Shown one piece after another: positions 21,289 to 32,611 of a stretch of 64,000 bases of DNA. The number at the start of each line of letters is the position of its first letter. The stretch's first letter is position 1. The notes under the pieces were generated by a model, which worked only from the letters and a program-made list of their open reading frames with translations, did not search any database and was not told the origin of the DNA. The position numbers and the translations under genes were made by a program. Source of the DNA: Poa pratensis (taxonomy: Eukaryota > Streptophyta > Magnoliopsida > Poales > Poaceae); contig CAMZMU010000115.1 of the NCBI GenBank assembly GCA_947311845.1, positions 32,571,866 through 32,635,865 on the forward strand, written 5' to 3'.

Positions 21289-22190
21289 ATGGTGCGTTGA
21301 CCCCTTTTTGGGAGGCCCCTTGGCTAAATGGGAGGAAGCCCAAAGAAGTTGCACCTCTCATTTTCGAGGCGTCTAGCTCTAAGAAGTGGAAAATAAACAA
21401 AGCCTTGTTGGATAACTCGTGGGTGACAAAAATCAAAATGGATGAGAACTTCACTTTTGACCACGTGGCTCAATTTGTGGACCTTTGGATACTTGTACAA
21501 GACGTCAACCTCGACCACGATGTGGATGATGAGATCACTTGGAGGCTCACGGCCAATGGGCAATACACCGCAACATCGGCATATCAAGCTCAATTCTTTG
21601 GTGCAACCTCAACAAACATGAAGCGGGTGGTTTGGAAACCTTGGGCCCCTCCAAAAGTGAAGTTCTGTGCTTGGTTAGCTCTACAAAATAGAGTGTGGAC
21701 GACCGACCGGTTGGGGAAGCGGGGATGGCCGAATTGTGGTCTTTGCCATCTTTGCAAGACGGCACCGGAGTCAATTAAGCACCTCCTCGTCGAGTGTCGT
21801 TTCACCGTGTGCATTTGGAGACTCCTTAAGGAGTGGCTAGGCCTACATGCTCTTGACGTCCATTTTGGCCATCACTCTCGCTTGAAGAATGGTGGTTTAA
21901 CATGTCGGATAATTCCACTCCTAACCGGAAGGCCATGGCGTCTCTAACCTTGCTCACTTCATGGGAGATTTGGAATGAACGCAATGCACGGGTCTTCCGT
22001 AACAAGCATGCACCTCCTACAATCGTCTTCGGGAACATCAAGAATGAAGCCCGCCTTTGGGCAACCGCGGGTGCGAAACTTTTGAGAGATTTAATGCCGC
22101 GAGAGTAGTTGTTTTGTAACCGCATTTTACTTTCTTGTAAAACTCTCCTTAATTAATAGATTGGGGCAAAACTTTTGCCCCCCTTTCTAA
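21289..22190 (+). pseudogene. LINE ORF2 C-terminal part (zf-RVT) and 3' tail
   Basis: The frame 21289-21947 reads ALTPFWEAPWLNGRKPKE, WRLTANGQYTATSAYQAQFF, then WKPWAPPKVKFCAWLA and the zinc-binding CGLCHLCKTAPESIKHLLVEC, the zf-RVT domain at the end of plant LINE reverse transcriptases. A frameshift near 21900 moves the last part (LLTSWEIWNERNARVFRNK) into another frame ending at 22108. A 3' UTR-like stretch ending CCCCCCTTTCTAAAAAA follows. It joins 15985-16124 across the Copia element. No enzyme core remains. Confidence 0.88.
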
Positions 22191-22194
22191 AAAA

Positions 22195-22660
22195 CATCCA
22201 CCTTTTTTTTGACAGGAAACCGGTGGGCTTACAGAAAATTCCAAATGGTGCAAACTGTAAACTATGCGTCATATAGGGGTATCCGTGGACCTCCTTCCAT
22301 CACACCAGCACAGTGCCACAGTAGTATGTTTAGCCCATACTCGAATTCAGCCCAGCAAACGTTGAACCGTACATAACCATAAGATTCCATAATTGACGAT
22401 TTATACATTGTTCGATCGCGACAAACTTGGTGCATCTGTTCCCTAAAAAAAAACTTGGTGCATTTGTTCTGGGGACTCCGGTCATACTCTTTCAAGTTAT
22501 TTTTTTGGTGGAAAAACACTTATGTTTTCGTGATTGCATTCAATGGAGAAAAACACTTATTTGGTGGATGACCCGTATAATCATATTCATAATTCTTTAT
22601 GTCCAGCTGAACCCCATTTCCGAGTGCTCAAGTTCTTGGAGAAAATAAATGTGGGAGCAA
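22195..22660. other. Unassigned DNA
   Basis: AT-rich; no gene or element border recognised. Confidence 0.4.
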
Positions 22661-22662
22661 TG

Positions 22663-23009
22663 TTTTGGCTCCCGGATGCATATGCATACTTTATTTGAAA
22701 TCTATTTTAAACAAATTTTGGAATATAGTTCGTGTGTACATTTTCACATCTATGTGTTCAAAAAATCGTTTCAAGAAAAAAATCTTTTTTTTTGACCCAA
22801 GTAAAAAGTACAATTTTTTGTGCTAACATAAGTTCTGTTCACAAGATTTTTTTTGTCTTTTTTGCACATACCATAAAAATATCGGGTTTTTGTGAAACTT
22901 TACGAGCGCACATAGAATGTAGAGATATATGCGCGGATTTTTTTTTCCGGATTTTTCGACGTTTCATTTTTTTTGTTCGCAAAGGAGCATATGCACTCGG
23001 GAGCCAAAG
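22663..23009. mobile_element. Inverted-repeat (MITE-like) element
   Basis: TTTTGGCTCCCGGATGCATA at the left is mirrored by a right end whose complement reads CTTTGGCTCCCGAGTGCATA. The interior is AT-rich and includes GTGAAACTTTACGAGCGCACA. The superfamily is not decided because no clean target duplication is visible. It is related to the element at 24103. Confidence 0.6.
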
Positions 23010-23011
23010 TG

Positions 23012-24100
23012 TATTTCTGAAAATGAAGAAACCACTAGTGAAATGACGTCACAAAACCATATTTTGTGCGATCACTCCATGTGCCCACAAGTAAGGGTGA
23101 CAAACTTATAGTGGAAAACCAACTATTGGTTGGATGGTTAGAAGAGTGATTTTTTTCTTAATCCATTAGGAGATTAATGTGAAGCTCCCTTACTCCGGAT
23201 CATGGGAGTTGTGCGAGTGAGTGTGGTTTGTGTGCCTATGTTGTATCGGGGTTTCATAAAAAGTAGTACTATATTTGAGAAATATAAGGATACATATATG
23301 ATGTCAAATAATATGATCTCTACTTACAGCTGGATCTAGATATTATTCTAACCGATGTCATAAAAAGAAATATATTTATGATCGTTTACACTTGGATATA
23401 TCATATTTTTGTATTTCATTAATCATCTGACCTAAAAAGCCACTAATTGACATTAACACTATTTCTAGTTGTGCCACACATCCACACTTCTGTATTTTAT
23501 CCTGGTACCGAACGGGATGAACAAATGAAATTACCAGCCCTACACACATGACATTTGGTAATTACGCAGAACATTGGTTCCATCCCACATGTCTTGACAA
23601 GGAATATGGAGATAGTCTTGACAAGTGAGAGAGGGCTCCTCCATTATTTGGGGTTGGTAATACTAGTTAAGTTTCACAAGACTTACGCATACAAGACTGT
23701 ATTCTTGTACTGTTGTTACGATAAAAAAAACCACAAAACTCAGTGGAGACAACATTGTGTGTTAAGTGTTAACTTGCACATTGATAAAAAGCACATGTGA
23801 TATGTGGTTTTGTGTATTTTAATCTTTTTATGCACCGATTAATTATTTCCAAGGAAGGGTCGTACGTCGTAGCCACCCCGACAAGGCGAGGGAGGATTAG
23901 TGGGGCCCACATATAACACTAACATCTACATATTTGGACATACCATGCAAGGGACATGCTCACCGCCGAACAACCCGCCTTTTGGGGTAGTGGGAGGTGG
24001 CACACAATGTAAAGGATGGTGGCGGCTAGATTGACGAGTCATGATTATGAATTCAAGTGATCTCTTAGATTTTCACACCATAAATATCGGCTCATAGGTC
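23012..24100. other. Unassigned AT-rich DNA
   Basis: No coding region or complete element recognised. Confidence 0.4.
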
Positions 24101-24102
24101 TA

Positions 24103-24423
24103 GATGCACCCACTGCTTAAAAAATATTTTTTTAAATGTCAAAAAAATTCAAATAAAATTTTAGAATATACTACATGGCATTTTATGTTAGCACAAAATG
24201 TTTTGCCAAGAAAAGGCATTTTTTGTGAGCTTGCAAAAAAGATTGGGTTTTCAAAATGACTTTGTACACGATTTTTTTTGTCTTTTTGGACAGGTTACAC
24301 AAAATGTCTTTTCTTCGTGAAACTTTTTGTGCTAACATAAAATTCCATCATGTATATCCGAATTTTTCTTTGAATCTTTTGACATTTAAAAGAAATAAAA
24401 TGTTTTACATAACGGGTGCATCC
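24103..24423. mobile_element. Second inverted-repeat element of the same type
   Basis: Arms start GATGCACCC on both strands (24103 and complement at 24423) and stay similar for about 48 bp to TTTAAATGTCAAAA. The interior has TTCGTGAAACTTTTTGTGCT, like the element at 22663. No transposase. Confidence 0.6.
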
Positions 24424-27209
24424 GCACCCGTGACCCGAAATGCCGTGTCCGGGTTGGGTCTTCCTCCAACGGGTATCAAAGTAGAAAGGTTTCATCGAGA
24501 AATGAGTACAACTCGATTATTTTGTCTGTTAGATATCATAGCATCTTACCCATTATCAGCTTCATAAACAAATACTAGGTATATAAATGTTTATATCGAG
24601 TGAACAAAATTTGTTTAAATTAAGTATTTGGACCGCTCTTATATAGTACACATATGCCCGGTGTTGGGAGTCCGGTCTATCACAACATAGAAAACGCTTG
24701 GTATTGTTGAGGGGGGGGGGGGGGGTATCATAATCTCATTTGTTTAATGTGAGTTTTCTATTTTTGTGTTCACTTAACATGTTTTGATTTAGTTTCTAAT
24801 TTTTATATGTCTATAAACTAAGCATATTACTGCCCAGAAGATGGATCGTCGGTACGACGGCGGTGGCGGCTTTTGAACACGTGTGCATGCGGTGCACGCT
24901 GAGGGTTGGCTAGACTGGATGTGTGATCCCGGTTCATCATAGTGTGACTCGGAAATGCCCCCGAATCTAACTGGTGGGGGTGTTGTTGTGAGTCTAGAAC
25001 ACAAAGTCCTGATGGCATGATCTTTCTCATTGTCGGGTTTGTAAATGTGGTGTGGTAGCTTCGACTTGTTTGATGTGTGTTGCTAGACATTCGTTGAATA
25101 AATTAATAATAAGTACCGCATGCATCTTTTCATGGATATGCTGGCCTGCTGGGGTCTCAACTCTCAACCACCTTTAAAAAAAAGCACAACATAGTTAAAC
25201 GATTGCAAAGTGACCGAGCCGTAGCTTGTAGAGCTATGTACCTATAGGCTCAGTTTCTCGCTGACCTATCTCGCAAATCAGATCGACCTTGTAGAAGGTG
25301 GAGTCAACGATATTTACCGCCCGATGAATTGTCTATATCGACAGTGTACCTTCCCAACGTTGTTAGGTTATGAAAAACTGCCGTAAAATCTGCTGCAACT
25401 CTCTGCAGCTTCTGTCGGACAGCGTTATCCTGTTAACCAACAGTGATGCTTTAGAACCATACAAAAACACTGCTGTTACTACTGTTTTACCACGCTTCCG
25501 CTCGTTACTCCCTAGCTAGATCTTCTCGTTTTCACTAGCAACTGTACTAATTTATCATAGTCGAAGAATGAAAAAAAGTAGGGCGACACTTCATGCGATG
25601 TTGCGACCAGCTGGTCCTGAGTTTCTTACTCTCCATGTTTCGTTTCCATCCTCAAGCATGTATAATTGTCTGACTAAGACTTCAATTGGTATTGAAGATC
25701 ATGCTACACACCTTTTTTTTCAGTAAAAAGAAAGAGGCACGAAGAAGACAAACATATTTGCTTTCTCTTGTTGAAGCCATGATCACTTGAGGTTCAAGAG
25801 ATCACATTTTTCTCCACTCTTCAAATCTCGTCGCTTCATGTCACTTATTCAATTTAGTTCTAATCAACATATATTATATATATTGATGCGAGTATCAATT
25901 GCTCGAGATGATACCAAAAGTTGATGAACATAATCATATTTTTGAGTGACAGCAACAGTTACCCCATCTAGTAAATATTCATCCAGATTATCCATTTAAA
26001 AAAATTTGGATCAATTTCTCTGATGTGTGTCCATTGGCAGACTCAAGATTTTACCAATGTGTATGCGGCATACAAAAAAAATGATGGGAATTCTTGTAGA
26101 ATCCATTTATCAATTCAGTCAATGATGGTAATTTTTTCGGTTGTAGTATGGTATACAAGCAATAAATAATATGTCATCGAGACCATACAAATAGATCAAA
26201 CACCATAGTAATAGTTCAAAAGATGCATTAAATAAACTTACAATATTGCTTGTTTGACTTGCCTTCCCCACACTTTCGTAAGGGCGTAAAAGTCTCGATT
26301 ATATCAGTTTCATCCACTTCGAAGATATATAGCCATTTTCAGAGTCAACTCAATTAGTGGGATTTTTTAAAATTATTATGATATTTCGTTTCGAACAAGA
26401 AACTAAGAGAGGCTTGATATCATGCGTTCTTTAATAGCGCGGGGGGGGGGGGGGGGGGTACATTTAGTGAAGGACTCTTTCTTCTAAAAGTACTATACCT
26501 ATTTCTACCCATTTCAAAACCAGTAGAATAGATATAGAATTACATGCACCAAATCACCACTTGGGTTTTAAACTCAAGACCTCTTGATTTTGATACCATG
26601 TAGAATTGTATGCACCAATTAACCTGTTCACCCAAAAGCCCAATCCGATGAGAAAATGAGGAAAGTACACTTATACTTCGGCAATAAATACATCAATTTA
26701 TGTTTAAAAATGAAGGTAAGCATGCAAATTTTTCATGACCATTTATTTCTTCTCATGGTTTGTATACTAACCTCAACGCTCCAAACGGCATCAATCATGT
26801 TACAAGTGATAAAGTAGGTGGGTGAAGCTTAATTACAACACACACATAGATCAGCTATAAAAAAAAGACGTGCTAGGGAACGGAAGCAACTTATGCCACA
26901 TAAAAAACAGAATAGATATTCGAAAATAGAAGGACATGTGTCACATTTGTTAACGTCTCCTTGCATTAAATTTTGGTCCAGATTAATGACAATCTTTTTC
27001 CATGCGTGTAAGCTGCAAGATGGTACTCCTTAATCTTGGTCCAGATTAATGACTAATATTTTTCATTCGATTTAAGTTTTTATTGATATGGTACTTATAA
27101 TATAATGTGGGTGTATTATTGATCAAATTGATGGTCAAAGTTTTCACGCAAAGCATGGACGTCATGTAATTGCCGATATAAAAAGATTTAGTTCTTACAA
27201 TCAAACAGC
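24424..27209. other. Unassigned DNA with two poly-G tracts
   Basis: G runs lie at about 24711-24725 and 26440-26458. No gene, RNA gene or complete element was recognised in this 2.8 kb. Confidence 0.4.
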
Positions 27210-27212
27210 TAA

Positions 27213-28740
27213 GAAAATTTCCACCGGCACCGCCCAAAGCACCCCCAAAGGATTATTGGGGGTCGAACACAAAAATCTGCCACACCGGCACCCCAAGTGT
27301 CCGGCCCGACCCAAAATCTGTCTGGCACCCCCGAGCAGGCCCATGACTTTGGAGTCCCTCTCGGAGTCTCAGGGGTGCCAGACAGTGGCTGGACATGTCC
27401 ACCTTGGCTCACAGACAGACGGGCCCCACGTGTCATCCACACACCGGTCGTTTCACCGGTGTAATGGAGAAGCAGCCTTCGCAGCGGCGCGCCACCGTTT
27501 CCCACTGCTTCCCGCCCTGCTTTCCCGCGCTCGGTCGACTATAAGAAGCCTTGCTGTGCGGCGCTTCTCACCGTGCTCTCCCCTCTGGTCGTAGACAAAC
27601 ACAACCCTCACACCACCGTCAACCATGATGCTGGCCGCCTAGCCACCTCCTGGTCGACCGTCACCCAGGCCGCGTGCCATATCGTTTCCCGGCGGAGGGG
27701 ACAAACCCTCCGTCGTCCGACAACGACGAGGACGACCCGGGGATGTGGAGGACACATTTGAGCTCCAATTCTAGCTGCAGCCGGAGCCAAAGGAGCAGCC
27801 AGAACCGCCGCTATGGCCGGAGCAGGTCGCCGCGATGAACTCCATCCTAACCGCGCGCCAACGAGATGTACCGCCAGGCGCACGCCATGTTTTCCTGCGC
27901 GGGTGCCGCTGCAGAGGCGCTCGCGATGCAGCGGTCCATGGAGTCTGCGGCGAACGAGGAGCATGCTTGCTCCTTCATCGCCGTCGAGAGGGCTGCACAC
28001 GACGAGCTGAACGTTTTGCAAGCGGCACGCCTGGCACGCGAGGCTTGCCATTTTGACGTGACAGACGCCTACCGTCGCTGGGTGGAAGCAACTTTCTAGC
28101 GGGCCGACGAAGCACGGGCGCCAGAGATGACGCGTCGGGAGACCGAGACGCGGGAGATGGCAGATAGACAGAGGAAGGCGTTGGCGAGGAGGAGAGAGTC
28201 ATCATCTCCGCGCTATGGAGTGCGCGGGCCGCCAGCAGAGGCGCATGCGTGCGTGCGCGCAACGCGGCAGCCGAGGCGCACGCCATGATGGTGTGCGGCA
28301 GGTCGGAGAGGCGCTGGATGGCGCATGTCGCCTGCCGCAATGAGCCTGGTTCCCTGGCCCCCACTATTTTGCCGAGGATGGGGCGAACGACGATGAGCCC
28401 CCCCCCCCCCCCCCTCTCTCGCGGCGATAGACGAGGACAACGCTGGCCCTGCTTCCGGCGTCTAGATTAGTTGTAGTTAAGTTTAGTTAGTTATAGTTTA
28501 AGTCTAGGTTAGATGTAGTTTAAGTTTTAATTTAAATTTTGTTTGTAATGCATCTAATTTCAATAAAATCGTGTCTTTTGTTCGTAATTTGCAAAAGTCT
28601 GTTAAATATGAGTTCTTTATTTGGGGATGCTGGTGGGGGAGGCGACCTGAAAATGGCTAGACAAGTGTCCGACACCATCCAAATGGTTTCCGTTTTAGGT
28701 GATACCGTACCATATTTAGGTGGTGCTTGTGGAGATGCTC
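27213..28740. mobile_element. PIF/Harbinger-type element, 1,528 bp
   Basis: The left end GAAAATTTCCACCGGCACC and the complement of the right end, GAGCATCTCCACAAGCACC, agree at 14 of 19 positions. TAA flanks both sides (27210-27212 and 28741-28743). The GC-rich interior is coding-like but broken, with no DDE motifs. The right end is the same GAGCATCTC type as the element at 1286. Confidence 0.75.
27800..28099 (+). pseudogene. Broken coding-like segment in the Harbinger element
   Basis: The frame near 27866-28099 reads MYRQAHAMFSCAGAAAEALA, then FDVTDAYRRWVEATF. It is alanine-rich and helical-looking. Similar ORFs occur in grass Harbinger-type elements (recalled, not verified). No catalytic domain was recognised. 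Confidence 0.3.
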
Positions 28741-28743
28741 TAA

Positions 28744-29515
28744 GCTAACATAGAAAAAATATCTATGCCAAACTTCGTATAAAAAGTTTAAAACCCTAAA
28801 CATAAAATAAGTAGTCATTTGTAGTTCGAGCTGATCCCTCTGCTAGGACACTGCTGAAAGAGTGAAAGGGCACAACGGCCTGGTTCGGACGCGGGAGTTC
28901 CGGGTTTTGGCCAATGGAGCGCCAACCCGCGCGCGCCCATTGGTGGATGGGACGTCAAGTGAGGCAGCTAGGGTACACTGGCCGCTACAGCCTTTGCAGG
29001 TGGAGGCGTGGGATGGGATCATGGGAGAGTGCATGGCATGCATGCCTGCCGCCCGCGGCACGCTCTACCTTGGACCCTCCCGAAAACGTCGGCTTTGTCC
29101 CGGGCCCGCCGTCCTCTCCCTCTCTCCTCCTCATCCACAGAGGCTGCGTTCTACTATGAACGAGCAACAATGACACGCACCATTCTACAGTTGGTCATAC
29201 TGCCGCAGGGACTGCGCTAGCGTACCCTAGCTTGGACTTGGATTGGATGCATCAACGTGATTAACGGGCGGGCAGGATTACTCGCATTGACAGATCATAA
29301 ACACAACTCGAGACCGATAAAACGCTTCTAGTGATCGATAATCACGTTATCTTTTCTAAAAAGGGGTTGCGGCAGTGCGGATCCATCCGGCCTCTGCATC
29401 AAAATAATGCACCTGGACTCCCCACAATTTATTAAAACGTTTCAAGGTTTAACAGTTTACGATTCAAGAATCACTCAAATACAAAGATCAACCACTCAAA
29501 AAGTAGTGATGCACT
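28744..29515. other. Unassigned, partly GC-rich DNA
   Basis: 28860-29160 is GC-rich with several overlapping ORFs and an inverted pair CCAATGG / CCATTGG around GCGCGCGC (28912-28944). No conserved product recognised. Confidence 0.35.
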
Positions 29516-29520
29516 AAACA

Positions 29521-29860
29521 TCTGGTCTTCTAGCATGTAGCCACCCAACTCGGCAGAAGATAGCTCGTACGACCGTCATCATGCGTGTACATCCGGTATA
29601 CATGAAACCACGCTAGTCCGTAGGAAGAAGAAATGACCATAAGTGGACCCAATAATTCGACTTGTTGATAACCTGCAAATAATGAGTAGATGTTGTATTG
29701 TTAAACATGATACCATTGCGCAGTTCCATATTGCCAAAAGAATGGCCGATACACGATCCTAATTCGAGCTTTGGTAACCTTGTCTACTCCATTCATCTAG
29801 CCACCAAACATATTCGTACACTATTGGTCGGTAAATATTGAAAGTAAAATGCAACAGCGA
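29521..29860 (-). pseudogene. Decayed LINE ORF2 C-terminal fragment
   Basis: On minus, shifted frames give VSAILLAIWN, RNGIMFNNTTSTHYLQVINK, then YWVHLWSFLLP and TGCTRMMTVV, the pattern that follows zf-RVT in grass LINEs. At least two frameshifts and a stop interrupt it. Confidence 0.6.
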
Positions 29861-29880
29861 TGACGTGGAAACACACGTTT

Positions 29881-30740
29881 GTTGGGAGACCCCAAGAGGA
29901 AGGTATGAAGTAGTGTAGCAACAATTTTCCCTTGAAATCTATCAAGGTTATTGAACCAGTAGGAGTTGGAAGAGATTCAACACGTTGTCAACGGCGCCAA
30001 GAAATATGGCGTGTGGACGTGGACCTGCACACAACACAATCAAAATACTTTGCCCCAATGAAACAGGAAGGTTGTCAATCTCCCTGCCTTGCTTAATACA
30101 AATGATTAAACATATAGTGTGGAGAATAAATATAAATGCAAAAAGGAACAGCGGGCAAATGAGTATAGAGCGTGGTGAAAACGGTGTGTTTTTATCAGTG
30201 TGGAAGAATGGACCGGATCCACTGTTCACTAGAGGTGTCTCTCCATAAACAGATAACAAACATGTTGGGTAAACAAATTACAGCTGGGCAATTGACAAAT
30301 GGCAAACGCATGACAATGCATATTATGACAAGAGAATGTTCATTATAGTATTTATTGGGCATTACAATACATAGACCGCTTTCTAGCTGCATCTATGACT
30401 AATAATCCACACGTGAAATAACTTTTGTGTCTCTCACGAGTATTAAGTTGCAAGCAACAGATTATCGCTTTAAGCAAAGTGTGTAATGTAAACAATGCAA
30501 ATGACATATAAGCAATCATATAGACAAAGCAAAGTTATTTTCTCCCTAGTGGCAATAGCACATCCACAACCTTAGTCGTTTCTGTCATTCGAGCCTAGGT
30601 TATTGGAGACATGAACCCACTATCGAGTATAAATGCTCCCTCTTGGAGACACTAGCGTCTACTTGGCCAAATCATTTACTAGCATCGGAGAGCATGCAAG
30701 AATATAAATAAAACATAGAGATAAATAGATGAACAACTTG
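29881..30740 (-). repeat. Old Gypsy LTR, segment 1 (inner end)
   Basis: It begins TTGGGAGACCCCAAGAGGAA and contains TTCACTAGAGGTGTCTCTCC and CATGAACCCACTATCGAG, phrases I recall from an abundant Triticeae Athila-type LTR. It continues at 32005 after the solo LTR and then at 44110 after the Tat element. No PBS is seen at the inner end, which meets LINE debris, so the parent element is gone. Confidence 0.65.
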
Positions 30741-31999
30741 TGTTGCGCTCGAAACGCGTCACACGAACACGTCCTTGTGTACCCGCGGTGCCGGGGGAGA
30801 TACTCCGCAACTCGCCCCGCGGAGTCCTACTTTCAGCGCGATACGCAAGACAGCAAGCAGGTGCTTTTTAGACCAGACGCCCCAGCCCCTCGGGAAGCCC
30901 GTCGGAGGAAGCCGGCGACGATTGGTTGAACCGGCCGGATTTGGCCGCTCCGGAGTTCGGTTGTCGGTATTCGATGAATCTCAAAAGGAGATCGCCGAAC
31001 AACGGAAGCAGGAACAAGGGTAAAAGGAGTAAAAAGTAGGGTTTGTATTGATATGTCGATTGTTTGCTTAATTTCAATTGGCCACCACCTCTCACACACA
31101 TATATGAGGCGGCTGGACTTCCCGTACAAGCAAAAGACTTCTACAAGGATTACAATTCGCAGTACAAATCGGATTCTATCTCTAAAACTAGGCAAGTTCT
31201 GGTTGGCTTCGTACTGAACCTAGACCCAAATGTCCTTTTCCGGCTCCTTTAGGAAGTCGCCGTTTTGTCCTTCCGTGTTGACCTCAAACTTTCCTTCCCT
31301 TCACGTTTGAATCGACTTGTCTTCTATGTCCTTGGGCGTCTTCACGAGTCCCAATTCAGCTGGCTGCCAGGTCCTTCTTTGATCCACCATCTCTCAGATT
31401 TTTGGGTAGTCAACTTTGCCTACTCCTTTTATTGCCGACTCCTTTTGAGTCGGCTCCTGTGACGACTCCTTTTCTGTCAGGAGAAATGGAGCTGATATTT
31501 AGCATAGGAATAGGTGGTTCACAAAATGAGATAAATCCTTTAATGAGGACTCCTTCAACGAGGTCTCCTTTGTGAGAACTCCTTCTCAGTGAGGTCTCCT
31601 TTAGTGAGCACTCCCTTCAGTGAGAACTCCTTATTAGTGAGAACTCCTTCATTGAGAACTCCTTTTTAGCGAGACCTCCTTTAGCGAGACCTCCTTTTTA
31701 GCGAGACCTCCTTTAGCGGCGACTCTCAGTTTTGCCGGATTCCCTGTCCAGATTAGCAGCCTGCCCTGCTTCTTGTCGTGGCCATAGAATTGGCATACTT
31801 ACTCGGATAAAAACGAGCCAAACATCAAACTTGTTTGTCTCGACGAGACAAGCAACTCTGCGTGGGCCAATTCTCAAAAACAAGTCGCCTTGATGATTTT
31901 GCCGGGTCCTTTTCTCTGAGGTGCTTTTTCGGGTTGCCAATCCTTCCCGGGGCGAGTCCTGAACCTGGAGCTGATGACCTGCCAAAAAGGGTGCTAACA
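30741..31999. mobile_element. Probable solo LTR, 1,259 bp
   Basis: It starts TGTTGCGCTC and ends GGTGCTAACA, inside an older LTR whose two halves join across it. A perfect 5-bp TSD ACTTG flanks it (30736-30740 and 32000-32004). No internal PBS, gag or pol and no second LTR were seen, so it most likely arose by LTR-LTR recombination. Its orientation is unknown. Confidence 0.75.
31543..31720. repeat. Degenerate short tandem array in the solo LTR
   Basis: About ten copies of a GTGAGAACTCCTT / GCGAGACCTCCTTT unit of 14-21 bp; the last copies are GCGAGACCTCCTT repeated nearly perfectly. Confidence 0.85.
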
Positions 32000-32004
32000 A
32001 CTTG

Positions 32005-32073
32005 ATCATAACTTCACATTTCATCGGATCCCAGCAAACACAACATGTAGCATTACATAAAGATGATCTTGAT
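32005..32073 (-). repeat. Old Gypsy LTR, segment 2
   Basis: It reads TTTCATCGGATCCCAGCAAA and TAAAGATGATCTTGAT, bridging the solo LTR and the Tat element. The next bases of the LTR resume at 44110. Confidence 0.7.
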
Positions 32074-32591
32074 TGTTGGGGATATACCTACTAGGGGTAT
32101 CACCAGCATGGATCAATCCGGCTAGTCCAGGGTGGCCCGCAGTGGTGGTGAAGGCTTTGCCTACCGGGCGGCCCAGATAGCTGATGACCAAGGAAAGCGG
32201 ATGCCGGCAAGGAGGAGGCCCAAGATTGAAGCCCATGAAGCCACCAGGACCAAGACGGAAGGCGGCATACTTGCCGGCTAGGTTTAGGACTCCGTATACT
32301 TGCTAGATACGCAATCACCTTGTAACCCTAGGTCCAGCCGCCTTTATAAGCTGGACCTCGGGACGCCTTTAGGGCAACCATACGATTCAACACAACTCAT
32401 TGTAACATGTTCACGGTGATATTGCCTTATAGTGAGTTATAGCAGCACGTAGGGCACCGCCACCCGTGGTGCCTGAAGCTGGGTAAACCGCCGTGTACAA
32501 TCCCGACCTTGACGACGTCCACCTTCTTGCCCTACGTTCACCCTCGGCTAGCAGGACCCCGTCTCCTATCCAAGATGCCGATACGACGACA
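32074..32591 (+). repeat. 5' LTR of the Tat element
   Basis: It has a TATA-like TTTATAAGC near 32344. It differs from the right LTR by scattered transitions and small indels. Confidence 0.93.
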
Positions 32592-32593
32592 GT

Positions 32594-32610
32594 TGGCGCC
32601 CACCGTGGGG
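32594..32610 (+). other. Primer-binding site of the Tat element
   Basis: TGGCGCCCACCGTGGGG begins 2 bp after the LTR; in Tat elements this type is usually assigned to tRNA-Arg (recalled). Confidence 0.75.
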
Positions 32611-32611
32611 C

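Noticed and set aside
28862..29220. Several overlapping ORFs in a GC-rich patch
   Set aside because: Open on both strands at once with no recognisable product.
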